A stretch of 9,313 bases of DNA from SpSt-77 sp049972045 (GCA_049972045.1 JBMFKS010000110.1:1-9313); one strand, 5' to 3'. Positions 1 through 7,038 are shown, numbered from the stretch's first letter. Translations and numbers: made by a program. Notes: generated by a model from the letters alone, not told the origin.

Positions 1-718
1 CCTACATTAGTCCGATTTCAACTACTTCCATGTCCGCCCCGATCGGGGGGCGGCTCTTGAGGGTTTCAATCCTACATTAGTCCGATTTCAACGAAGTTCA
101 TAGATAGCGGATTCTCTACAAATCACAAGTACTTCGTTTCAATCCTACATTAGTCCGATTTCAACGGAGATAACGGCGCGCACGCGCATCAAGCTCTACC
201 GCAGTTTCAATCCTACATTAGTCCGATTTCAACTAAAGTCATCCTTGACAACACTACAATGAAAATCATCACGGTTTCAATCCTACATTAGTCCGATTTC
301 AACCGCCGCCTTGTAGCGTGCCGCGAATTGGCGTTGCGCCGGTTTCAATCCTACATTAGTCCGATTTCAACATTTCCTATATCCCGCACAAGACCTTTAG
401 TGTGCACCGGTTTCAATCCTACATTAGTCCGATTTCAACGAAGAAACGATCACAACTTTTGAGGAGCTATTGGGGGCGCTAGTTTCAATCCTACATTAGT
501 CCGATTTCAACAAGAATTTACTCGAACAAATACAGTATAGCACCCCGGCCGGTTTCAATCCTACATTAGTCCGATTTCAACCTCATGCTCGGCGGCCGCG
601 ACCAGATCGGGCAGCAGCGGGTTTCAATCCTACATTAGTCCGATTTCAACGGGCCCGCGCACGGGCGCCCATGGCGTGGGGCGGTTTCAATCCTACATTA
701 GTCCGATTTCAACCTTGG

Positions 719-738
719 GGAGGCGCTCGAGCGCCTCC
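719..738. repeat. 20-bp perfect palindrome inside a spacer (714-751)
   Basis: GGAGGCGCTCGAGCGCCTCC equals its own reverse complement. It occupies guide positions 14-33 of the 38-nt crRNA guide read on the minus strand, so the seed end is free but the middle of the guide could fold on itself or pair with a second copy. Perfect 12-bp palindromes also occur in the spacers at 23-62 (37-48) and 933-972 (959-970). A 7-bp inverted repeat with a 12-nt loop lies at 1078-1084 and 1097-1103. Confidence 0.9.
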
Positions 739-1175
739 TGGAGGGCAGCGAGTTTCAATCCTACATTAGTCCGATTTCAACCTCAGGCGACGAAGATATA
801 CCTGTTGAACTCCCCCATTGTCCCTCTCCCCGTGTTTCAATCCTACATTAGTCCGATTTCAACCTTCATCCGGGAGGCGATCGCGTCCTCACGGGTGGCC
901 GGGTTTCAATCCTACATTAGTCCGATTTCAACTGAGCCATCGGAACAGGTTATTAAATATGGAATTCCATCAGTTTCAATCCTACATTAGTCCGATTTCA
1001 ACTGAATTCTTCCGCCCGTGGGATCCTTTCGCGTTTCTCCGGGTTTCAATCCTACATTAGTCCGATTTCAACTCGTAGTCGCCGACGTAAATTATACGGC
1101 GACCACGCAGCGGTTTCAATCCTACATTAGTCCGATTTCAACATCATTGAGCCCAGTAGGATAATCGCCGTCCAC

Positions 1176-1185
1176 NNNNNNNNNN
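1176..1185. other. Assembly gap (10 N) inside the array
   Basis: Ten Ns follow 33 nt of spacer (1143-1175) and precede the last 11 nt of a repeat (1186-1196). An intact repeat needs 19 more bases before 1186, which 10 Ns cannot hold, so the N run is a placeholder and not a measured length. Whole repeat-spacer units may be missing here. Confidence 0.95.
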
Positions 1186-1341
1186 CCGATTTCAACATAC
1201 GGAACACTCCGAACGGACAATGTGAAATCGTGAAGTTTCAATCCTACATTAGTCCGATTTCAACGGGGAGCGGCCACATCCAGAAGGCGGCTGTTCGTAC
1301 TGTTTCAATCCTACATTAGTCCGATTTCAACTCGATCGTGG

Positions 1342-1365
1342 CCACCCGTGGATCCCCACGCGTGG
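1342..1365. repeat. Tandem CCAC-CC/GC-GTGG motifs in the leader
   Basis: CCACCCGTGG (1342-1351) and CCACGCGTGG (1356-1365) are 14 bp apart, and the second sits in a perfect 12-bp palindrome (1355-1366). A third related palindrome, CCACGTGG, is at 1480-1487. The pair lies between the predicted transcription start and the first repeat, where leader-binding proteins or the integration machinery could bind. No binding protein is known from this sequence. Confidence 0.5.
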
Positions 1366-1394
1366 GCCTGCGATAAGTCCTCTGGATCGCCTCA

Positions 1395-1402
1395 TTTATA
1401 AA
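1395..1402 (-). promoter_or_regulatory. Predicted TATA box of the pre-crRNA promoter
   Basis: TTTATAAA stands out in GC-rich surroundings, 63 bp from the last repeat. Archaeal initiation lies roughly 25-28 bp downstream of the box, which places the start near 1372 and gives about 41 nt of leader RNA before the first repeat. The box is palindromic, so the direction rests on the inferred array orientation. Confidence 0.65.
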
Positions 1403-1614
1403 GGTTCCAGGTCCCGGAATCCCGGAGATCGTGATCAACGGAGCAATTATACATGTTGTCAAGGCGATTGGGGGCATTTCCACGTGGTACTGCCATTGAT
1501 CACCAGATACTGGGTATATACATACGGGTGGAATACCGGTGCTAGGGGCTCCCCTTCTGCACCGGCACGCGTTCACGGAGTGCGGCGTGCCGCATAATCA
1601 GTGCCCGGTTCCCC

Positions 1615-1620
1615 TTTATA
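1615..1620 (+). promoter_or_regulatory. Predicted TATA box of cas6
   Basis: TTTATA is centred 25.5 bp before the GTG start of cas6, the spacing expected if transcription begins at or next to the start codon (leaderless mRNA). It supports GTG 1643 as the true start; an in-frame stop at 1619-1621 excludes anything much further upstream. Confidence 0.6.
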
Positions 1621-1642
1621 GGAGAAAGCCCTCTCCCGGGAC

Positions 1643-2569
1643 GTGCGGCTCCTGCTGGATCTGAGGGCCCGCGGCGACTTCGCGTATGATTCGCGCTATC
1701 ATTCCAAGCTCCAGGGACTGATCTACAGGTTCCTCCTCGGATCTGGCTACGGGGAGCTCCACGACCTGCGCGGCTACAAGTTCTTCACGTTCTCGAATCC
1801 CTTTCCGATACCGCGGGACTTAAGGGTGCCCAGCGGGCATCCCATGCACCTCATCGTGGCGAGCCCCAGCGAGGACGTCATCAGGAGGATCTACGGACTG
1901 CTGCTGGCCCGCTACGTGGGGCACGAGGTACATGTGGGCGAGATGTCGCTCGAGCTCACTGGCGTGAGGATGGTTCGCTCCCACGTTGGCTGGGGATCCG
2001 TCATCGTGACCTCGACGCCGGTCGTCGTCAGGATACCGGAGCCGGCATACGAGCGGTTCGAGGTGCCGCCCGAGGAGCGCAGGCCCGGCTTCATCTACTG
2101 GAGGCCGCGCGCCGGCATCAGGGCATTCCTGGGATCCGTGGAGCTCAACCTGCTGAGGAAGTTCAGCGAGTTCCACGGGTGGGCGCCGCGCGTGGATCCG
2201 GCCCTCGGGATATTCGAGATCGCTAAACCCGTGAGGGCGCCCATACCCGTGAGGATCCCCATGGAGGGCGGGGACGTGGTGGTAGTGGGGTCGACCTGGA
2301 GGTTCTACTTCACCTCCATGGACCCCGTGCGCAGGAGGCTGCTGGAGTTCGCGCTCGACGCGGGAATAGGCGAGAGGAACTCCATGGGCTTCGGCTTCCT
2401 GAACGTGATGAGGAGGGATCAGTCCCCAGGGGAGAGGCCTACAGCTGATGATCGAGAACGGCCCAGCCGAGCCATCCGAGGAGGCCGCGGAGCACCGGCT
2501 GGGACCTCGCAGCCAGCCGTCAGACCGTATCCCATTCCCTCCCGTCCAGGGAACTTCCCCTCTCCATGA
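1643..2569 (+). CDS. cas6: Cas6 CRISPR RNA endoribonuclease
   Basis: Cas6 cuts the pre-crRNA inside each repeat, leaving the 8-nt handle AUUGAAAC. The protein matches archaeal Cas6 of the Pyrococcus furiosus type. QGLIY carries Tyr28 and LHDLRGYKFFTFS carries His40 and Lys46, equivalent to the Tyr31, His46, Lys52 triad known in P. furiosus Cas6. The C-terminal glycine-rich loop GIGERNSMGFGF (about residues 241-252) is the family signature of the second ferredoxin-like fold. The start is GTG, the first start codon after an in-frame stop at 1619-1621, with a TATA box at leaderless distance. The usual family length is about 240-265 residues; this frame has 308. The last 50 residues (from Asp259) are rich in Pro, Arg, Gly and Ser with no Cas6 character, and the end overlaps the convergent cas3 by 50 bp. 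A one-base shift near 2405-2420 would meet two consecutive stops at 2446-2451, so the tail may be a frameshift artefact. Confidence 0.95.
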   Translation: MRLLLDLRARGDFAYDSRYHSKLQGLIYRFLLGSGYGELHDLRGYKFFTFSNPFPIPRDLRVPSGHPMHLIVASPSEDVIRRIYGLLLARYVGHEVHVGEMSLELTGVRMVRSHVGWGSVIVTSTPVVVRIPEPAYERFEVPPEERRPGFIYWRPRAGIRAFLGSVELNLLRKFSEFHGWAPRVDPALGIFEIAKPVRAPIPVRIPMEGGDVVVVGSTWRFYFTSMDPVRRRLLEFALDAGIGERNSMGFGFLNVMRRDQSPGERPTADDRERPSRAIRGGRGAPAGTSQPAVRPYPIPSRPGNFPSP

Positions 2570-5072
2570 GCAGCGACTCCACCCCCTCCGCTTCGATCGT
2601 CCTCCTGGCCCCCTCGGCGCCGGATCCGATCTCCAGGAACTCCATGTTGGACCAGCGCCACCTCACGCCCTCGGCGCGCATGCCCTTCAGCGCGCCCCCG
2701 TACCTCTCGGAGACGAACGCGGGGAGCGAGAACGAATTCAGGTGTATCTCGCGGAGCTCCCGGAGCGATGGCCTGCCGCCCTCACTCATCAGCTTGCTCC
2801 TCAGATCGTCGCTCAGCAGGTCGACCACGCAGTAGCTGCGGGTGCGCACGTTCCTGAAGATCCTCTGGGCCTCGTTCCTGTTCCTGGCCGGGTCCGTGCG
2901 CACGAACTCGACGACCTTCCGGTACTTCTCGAGATATTCCTCTATCAGGCGCCCATCGCTGAACACGCCCTCCACCAGCCGCTTCTCATCGAGGTAGCCC
3001 AGCGTCACGTCCCCCAGGCCCTCGAGCGCTTCGAGCGTGCTCCTGAGCACGCGGACGTCGTAGAGCCTGCTCAGGTCCACGGGCATTCCGCCCTCCACGG
3101 CCGCGACCACCACGACGTTCGGACCTCCCTGATAGTGCCCGTCCCTGTTCCTGTAGACCCTGCCCATCCTCTGAACGAGCGAGTCGGCGCCCGAGAGCTC
3201 GGTCACCATGTAGTCCGCATCGACGTCGACGGACGCCTCCAGGACCTGCGTGGCCACGAGGATCAGGGGCCTCCCCGGTTCGCCTCCCTCCCTAGCCCTG
3301 TCCACCACCTCCCCCTTCCGGCGCTCCAGGAGCCTGGAGTGCACCAGCTCAACGTCCGCGCGGCCACCGACGCGCTCGCGGAGCGCGCGATAGACGCGTA
3401 TGGCCCTCGGGACCGTGTTGACCACCACCAGGATCAGCCCGCGCGCGGGGGCCACGAGCGCCCCCAGCGCCTCCTCCACGATGGCATCCTCCAGCTCGCC
3501 CGGGGATACCCTGCGAACCCTCACCGAGTGTCTCCTGACCCCCATGTTCTTCACCTCGCTCGACAGCGCGGGGGCGACCTCCTCCACATCAACCGTCCTC
3601 ACCCCTATCTCACTCAGCTTGTCCCCGATGAACCGCGGCAGCGTAGCGGTCATCACGGTGACCTTGGCGCCGAGACTCTTCATGGCGCGCACCGACTCCA
3701 AGACTATGGCCAGCATCTCCGGGTTGTAGGCCTGAACCTCGTCCACGACCAGGTGCGAGTAGGGGGCGTACGCGGCCAGTTTCTCGTGCCCGTGATACCC
3801 CAGCGAGGACAGCAGCACCTGATCCGGGGTCGCGAGCATGAGCGGGTAGCTGAGGTTCCTGCTCAGGAAAAGGGTCTCGAGCGCCATCATCTCCCACTCC
3901 TCGTAGGAGCCCGACTGGGGGATAGCGAGGAAGCCGGTCGAGTGCAGGAGCCCTACGTGATCCCCGCCCGAGTACCTCCTCAGCCTGTTCTCGTACAGAT
4001 CGTTCAGCGCCACCCTTATGGGGAGCGTGTAGATGAGCTTCCTGCGCCCGTTCCTGAGCAGCGCGAACTCGGTCTTCCCGGAGCCGGTGGGCGCCACGAG
4101 GCACACGTCGCCCTCCCCCAGCCCCGTGCGCCCGAGGAGCTCCTCCTGCCACGAGCCCGGGAAAGTCCTCGTCACGCCCATGGCGGGGTCCAGCGGCGGC
4201 ATCTCCGGCACAAGGTCCGGCACACGGAAGCCGATGGATCCGCTCGCGAAGTGATCGGCCCTCATCAACAGCCCCAGGACGAGCCGGCTCCCCTCGGGGA
4301 GCCCGGTCCCCCTGATTCCGTAATCGTTCGAGAGATCCTGGCTCAGGAAAGCGTTGCTGGCGAGCGTCCCGGGGTCCATGGACCCCAGGACCTCCCCGGC
4401 CCCGCGGAGGAGCCCCGAGATGCGGCTGGCAGCCTCCCGGAGGCGCCCGATGCTCGAGCCCCTGCCCGCGTCCTCGGCTACGCGGGAGAGCTCCCGCATG
4501 AGCTCATCCGCGTGCTCCACCAGGAACTCCGCGGCGGGCTTTACGCGCTCGACGCTCACGCCCACGCGTCTCCGGAGCACGTTCACCATCGAAAGGGGAT
4601 CCACCACCGCGTACTCCGAGTTGTAGTGGTGGAGGAGCACCGGTATGGCGGACCGCGAGAGGAGATGGGCGTCCGCGGATCTGTTGACCGCGAAGTAGAT
4701 CATGCGGTTGTAGAGGAAGGATAGCTCCTCGTGTCGCAGGTCGGCCCACGGGCGCACGTCGCCGAACAGACCCCTCAGCGCCCCGTGATCCACCAGGTCC
4801 TTGTACACCGCCCTGTGGATCCTCAGCTGGAACCTCGGCTCCACCTTGCCCAGGTCATGGAGCAGCGCCGCGGCGAACGCGGCCTCCTGAAGCTCGGGGT
4901 CCGCGAGGCGGCTGGTCCCAAATCCATCGTAGCCATTCGCCGCGGTCAGCGTGGCGTCCAGAGCCCGGAGCACCCGCAGGAGGTGGTCGCCGAGCAGGAG
5001 CCTGCTCCGGTCCTCCTCCGACTCGGGTTTTGGACGGCTTTTCGCGAATATCTCCACCCCGTCAATTATCAA
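2520..5072 (-). CDS. cas3: Cas3 HD nuclease-helicase
   Basis: Cas3 is the effector recruited by Cascade to an R-loop; it unwinds and degrades target DNA 3' to 5'. The 850 residues contain an N-terminal HD domain with candidate metal ligands His30, His72-Asp73 (LLHDLGK), His114 and His148-His149. An SF2 helicase follows: Walker A APTGSGKT (327-334), motif II DEVQ (444-447), motif III TAT (475-477), motif V around ATQVLEASVDVD (607-618) and motif VI QRMGRVYR (634-641). HD and helicase are fused in one chain, unlike the split Cas3' and Cas3'' of most I-A loci. Motif II ends in Gln, where many Cas3 proteins have His. The start is TTG at 5072-5070, overlapping the cas5 stop as TTGA, with GGGGTG seven bases upstream (5080-5085) acting as a plausible ribosome site; GTG at residue 6 is the alternative. 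It is the last gene of the effector operon and converges with cas6. Confidence 0.97.
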   Translation of the reverse strand: MIIDGVEIFAKSRPKPESEEDRSRLLLGDHLLRVLRALDATLTAANGYDGFGTSRLADPELQEAAFAAALLHDLGKVEPRFQLRIHRAVYKDLVDHGALRGLFGDVRPWADLRHEELSFLYNRMIYFAVNRSADAHLLSRSAIPVLLHHYNSEYAVVDPLSMVNVLRRRVGVSVERVKPAAEFLVEHADELMRELSRVAEDAGRGSSIGRLREAASRISGLLRGAGEVLGSMDPGTLASNAFLSQDLSNDYGIRGTGLPEGSRLVLGLLMRADHFASGSIGFRVPDLVPEMPPLDPAMGVTRTFPGSWQEELLGRTGLGEGDVCLVAPTGSGKTEFALLRNGRRKLIYTLPIRVALNDLYENRLRRYSGGDHVGLLHSTGFLAIPQSGSYEEWEMMALETLFLSRNLSYPLMLATPDQVLLSSLGYHGHEKLAAYAPYSHLVVDEVQAYNPEMLAIVLESVRAMKSLGAKVTVMTATLPRFIGDKLSEIGVRTVDVEEVAPALSSEVKNMGVRRHSVRVRRVSPGELEDAIVEEALGALVAPARGLILVVVNTVPRAIRVYRALRERVGGRADVELVHSRLLERRKGEVVDRAREGGEPGRPLILVATQVLEASVDVDADYMVTELSGADSLVQRMGRVYRNRDGHYQGGPNVVVVAAVEGGMPVDLSRLYDVRVLRSTLEALEGLGDVTLGYLDEKRLVEGVFSDGRLIEEYLEKYRKVVEFVRTDPARNRNEAQRIFRNVRTRSYCVVDLLSDDLRSKLMSEGGRPSLRELREIHLNSFSLPAFVSERYGGALKGMRAEGVRWRWSNMEFLEIGSGAEGARRTIEAEGVESLLMERGSSLDGREWDTV

Positions 5073-5085
5073 CCGGGCGCACCCC
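5069..5085 (-). promoter_or_regulatory. cas5-cas3 TTGA overlap with ribosome binding site
   Basis: On the minus strand GGGGTG (5085-5080) stands 7 nt before TTGA (5072-5069), in which TTG starts cas3 and TGA stops cas5. This supports the non-ATG start and suggests coupled translation. Confidence 0.6.
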
Positions 5086-5869
5086 GAAACCAGAAAAGGG
5101 GATCCTCAGTGCAGTCCGCGAAGTCCACGCGCGGCCCGTCGAGCCGGAGCTCCAGGGAACCGCCGGGCTCCACGTACAGGACGCGCCTGGTCCCGCGCAG
5201 CCCCGGGCGCTGCAGCCCGCGCTGGGCGTAGATCGAGTACGCGCGTCCCCCGTCCTCCAACTCGTACTCGGGATCCAGGATCAGGTACTGTGGATGGCGA
5301 TTGACCGAGGAGTTCGCCAGGTATTCCGCGTCCGCCGGGACATAGGTGCCGTACTTCACCGTGTTGACGCCACCGACGTCCCTGGAGTAAACGGGCACCA
5401 TCCGCGGCTCCTCCTCCAGGAATGCCACGTCCTCCCCCCTGCCGAGCGCGATGACATTCCTGGGCGCGGCCAGGGCGTCGCGGATCCTCGCCAGCAGCTC
5501 CGGATCCCCGCCCAGGTGGATGATGAGCCTGAGCCCGTGGAGCTCCTGCTGGTACGTGGGGGACCTCTGGGACGCGATCAGGGGGGCGCTCTTGCCCTCG
5601 TCGAACTCGTTGATGATCCCCGCGCCCGTCATGAGCAGGTAGCCCTTCACGAGCCTCACGTAGTTGAACGCCACGGCCCGGTGGATCCCCTTCACGGACA
5701 CCGCCAGCCGGGGCCCCAGCCCGAACTCGCCGAGCTGGCTCTGCACCATCCCGATCACGGTGGAGGGGGGAGGCAGCGGGTAGGTCTGGGCGTAGTCGAA
5801 CGTCAGCGGGTTCCTGAACTGCGCCACCGGCATCCGGAGACGGATCTCGAGGGCGGTGCCGGCGCTCAA
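5069..5869 (-). CDS. cas5: Cas5, crRNA 5'-handle binding Cascade subunit
   Basis: Cas5 caps the 5' handle of the crRNA at the foot of Cascade and contacts the large subunit. The 266 residues begin with a ferredoxin-like region carrying the family signature YPLPPPSTVIGM (about residues 30-41), followed by QSQLGE. Further along are RSPTYQQELHGLRL, typical of the Cas5 palm strand in I-B systems, and ALGRGEDVAF, where relatives have a similar LGR-(S/G)-ED motif. The length is normal for Cas5t or Cas5h. The TTG start (5869-5867) overlaps the cas7 stop as TTGA; AGTGGT (5880-5875), 5 nt upstream, is a weak ribosome site. An internal ATG at residue 13 is less likely because it would cut the first beta-strand. 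Placement between cas7 and cas3 is the canonical I-B order. Confidence 0.95.
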   Translation of the reverse strand: MSAGTALEIRLRMPVAQFRNPLTFDYAQTYPLPPPSTVIGMVQSQLGEFGLGPRLAVSVKGIHRAVAFNYVRLVKGYLLMTGAGIINEFDEGKSAPLIASQRSPTYQQELHGLRLIIHLGGDPELLARIRDALAAPRNVIALGRGEDVAFLEEEPRMVPVYSRDVGGVNTVKYGTYVPADAEYLANSSVNRHPQYLILDPEYELEDGGRAYSIYAQRGLQRPGLRGTRRVLYVEPGGSLELRLDGPRVDFADCTEDPLFWFRGAPG

Positions 5870-7038
5870 CCCGAACCACTCTGGGATCCCTGTAGCATGG
5901 CGCCCTTGACCCCGCCGATGCAGGGATCATCGCACCCCATCCATTTCCCGATCCTCGCGATGGCATCCGCTGGATCCGACGTCACCATGCCCTCCGGGAT
6001 CCCGGCCGCGTCCACGTTCGATGCGCGCCTGTACATGAGGAAATTGGCCGGGGCCGCCCCGGGGAGCTCCACGTGGATCCTGGGGGAGTCCCACTGGCTC
6101 TCCACGACCCTGACGATGCGTTTTCCTCCCTCCTCGAGCTCCTCGATGCGCGTCTCCCTTGAGGTCTCCGACCTCAGCGATATGCCGTCCAGGAAGCTCC
6201 TGTACAACTTCGGGTAGTACGCGGCCAGCATCAGCCTCGGGGACAGGTCCTCGGCCCTCCCCTTTATGTTCCTGACGAGCGAGATGACGGACGCCACGAG
6301 CTCCAGGACCCTCCTCCTCTCCTCCGCCGCGTCGCGCACGACCTCGTAGTAGTACTGCCCATCGGAAGTCCTGGAGCATCCGCTGAGGTAATCGGGGACG
6401 TCCTTACCGAGCAGGACCCAGTGATGCCCGACGCTCTGCAGGTCCACGACCACCGAGTACTTGTAGTAGCTCCGGTGCTCCTCAACCTGGAACGGGTTCT
6501 GGACCTCGCCCAGCTGGCCGGCGCGCCTGGCCAGGCCGAGGTTCACGTTGAAGTGGGAGTCGAACTTGTAGGGCTCCATCGATATCGCGTGGGATATCTT
6601 CACCGGGGACGGCCTGGCTATGGTGACGCTCGCGCCTCCCTTCCTCTCCTTTCCCTCCCCCTCATCCTCATCCTTCTCCCTCCCCCTCCTTCCCTTATCC
6701 TTCCTCTCCCCCGTCGCCAGGAACCCGAAGAGGTCCAAGTCCACGTACTCAAGCGCTTGGCAGAGCTTGCTCGGATTCGGCTGTATCACCTGCTTCCCGC
6801 CGCTCCCGCTGGGGCTCAGTGCCTCGCGGTCGGCGAGCCTCCACCCGAAGAGCCTCTCGCCGGTCTCCAGGAGCGAGTACCTGATGGCGTACCTAGAGAC
6901 CATCGTGTAGACCCTGCCGCCCATGTGTATCTTCTTGAGCTGCTGCACGTTCCCCCCGGCGGACTGGTCGTAGTTGAGGCTCTGTCCCTCGAAGACCACG
7001 TCGAGGACTAGGAATCCGGTGTGCGCGCCCTGGCTCAT
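5866..7038 (-). CDS. cas7: Cas7 (Cst2/DevR family), Cascade backbone
   Basis: Cas7 polymerises along the crRNA guide to form the Cascade backbone. The 390 residues fit the Cst2/DevR branch (type I-B). The N-terminal strand LDVVFEGQSLNYDQ is followed by GGRVYTMVSRYAIRYSLLE (about 40-58), then DLDLFGFL (100-107), SPVKISHAISMEPY (144-157), HFNVNLGLARRAGQ and a NPFQVEEHRSYYKYSVVVDL stretch, all in the order expected of Cst2. Residues 110-135 are an almost purely charged Lys, Arg, Glu, Asp, Gly insertion between DLFGFL and the SPVKIS strand, a loop that varies in the family. The ATG start overlaps the preceding stop as ATGA, with GGTGAT (7044-7049) five bases upstream as ribosome binding site. The C-terminus ends in a Gly/Ser-rich tail with Cys-Asp-Asp-Pro-Cys shortly before it, of unknown meaning. 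Confidence 0.96.
   Translation of the reverse strand: MSQGAHTGFLVLDVVFEGQSLNYDQSAGGNVQQLKKIHMGGRVYTMVSRYAIRYSLLETGERLFGWRLADREALSPSGSGGKQVIQPNPSKLCQALEYVDLDLFGFLATGERKDKGRRGREKDEDEGEGKERKGGASVTIARPSPVKISHAISMEPYKFDSHFNVNLGLARRAGQLGEVQNPFQVEEHRSYYKYSVVVDLQSVGHHWVLLGKDVPDYLSGCSRTSDGQYYYEVVRDAAEERRRVLELVASVISLVRNIKGRAEDLSPRLMLAAYYPKLYRSFLDGISLRSETSRETRIEELEEGGKRIVRVVESQWDSPRIHVELPGAAPANFLMYRRASNVDAAGIPEGMVTSDPADAIARIGKWMGCDDPCIGGVKGAMLQGSQSGSG
6634..6712. repeat. Polypyrimidine/polypurine tract inside cas7
   Basis: On the plus strand 6635-6712 is C and T apart from A at 6664, 6670 and 6697. It encodes, on the minus strand, the charged loop of Cas7 (residues 110-135). Short CCTC and TCCC units suggest growth by slippage. 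Long homopurine runs can form triplex DNA, but this is only a possibility here. Confidence 0.85.

Larger units (their letters stand above)
1..1331 (-). CRISPR. CRISPR array, at least 20 repeats and 19 spacers, transcribed on the minus strand
   Basis: The 30-bp repeat starts GTTTCAAT and ends ATTTCAAC on the plus strand. Intact identical copies start at 63, 136, 204, 274, 342, 410, 482, 552, 621, 684, 752, 834, 903, 973, 1043, 1113, 1235 and 1302. A 22-nt partial copy (1-22) shows the array continues beyond the window, and another copy ending at 1196 is cut by an N run. Spacers are mostly 37-43 bp, with outliers of 33 bp (651-683) and 52 bp (782-833). Read on the minus strand the repeat ends ATTGAAAC, the usual 8-nt crRNA 5' handle left by Cas6, so I infer minus-strand transcription, with the leader to the right of 1331 and the youngest spacer at 1265-1301. 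The repeat has no strong internal hairpin, as in many archaeal I-A and I-B repeats. No repeat is degenerate, consistent with the trailer end being off the left edge. Confidence 0.98.
1332..1642 (-). promoter_or_regulatory. CRISPR leader and cas6 upstream region
   Basis: These 311 bp separate the last repeat from cas6 and hold no convincing gene; the one open frame on the minus strand (1316-1576) runs into the last repeat and resembles no protein I know. The position next to the 3' handle end of the repeats makes it the array leader. It contains a palindromic TATA box at 1395-1402 for the array, CCAC..GTGG palindromes at 1342-1351, 1356-1365 and 1480-1487, a TATATA at 1515-1520 of unclear use, and the cas6 box at 1615-1620. 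Confidence 0.8.

Noticed and set aside
950..962. AT-rich TTATTAAATATGG in a spacer as an internal promoter
   Set aside because: It resembles a TATA box, but it lies in foreign-derived spacer DNA and nothing ties it to a transcript.
676..1060. Two short plus-strand open frames within the array
   Set aside because: They translate the CRISPR repeats themselves (recurring FNPTLVRFQP and FQSYISPIST), so they are not proteins.
864..1350. 11-bp identity between a spacer (890-900) and the leader (1340-1350), as possible self-targeting
   Set aside because: Eleven bases in GC-rich DNA are expected by chance over a window this size, and flanking bases do not match.
1316..1576. 86-codon minus-strand open frame in the leader
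   Set aside because: It runs through the array TATA box into the last repeat and has no family resemblance; the region is better explained as leader.
2500..2600. Terminator between convergent cas6 and cas3
   Set aside because: No T-run or stable hairpin with a U tract is visible in the overlap; I cannot support a site.
2448..4724. Long plus-strand open frame (758 codons) antisense to cas3
   Set aside because: It mirrors cas3 in a GC-rich region where stops are rare. Its translation is rich in Pro, His, Arg and Leu without family motifs, while the minus strand carries every Cas3 motif.
5030..6217. Plus-strand open frame (395 codons) across the cas5-cas7 region
   Set aside because: It spans the antisense of three genes and the junctions between them, so it is an accident of GC-rich codon structure.
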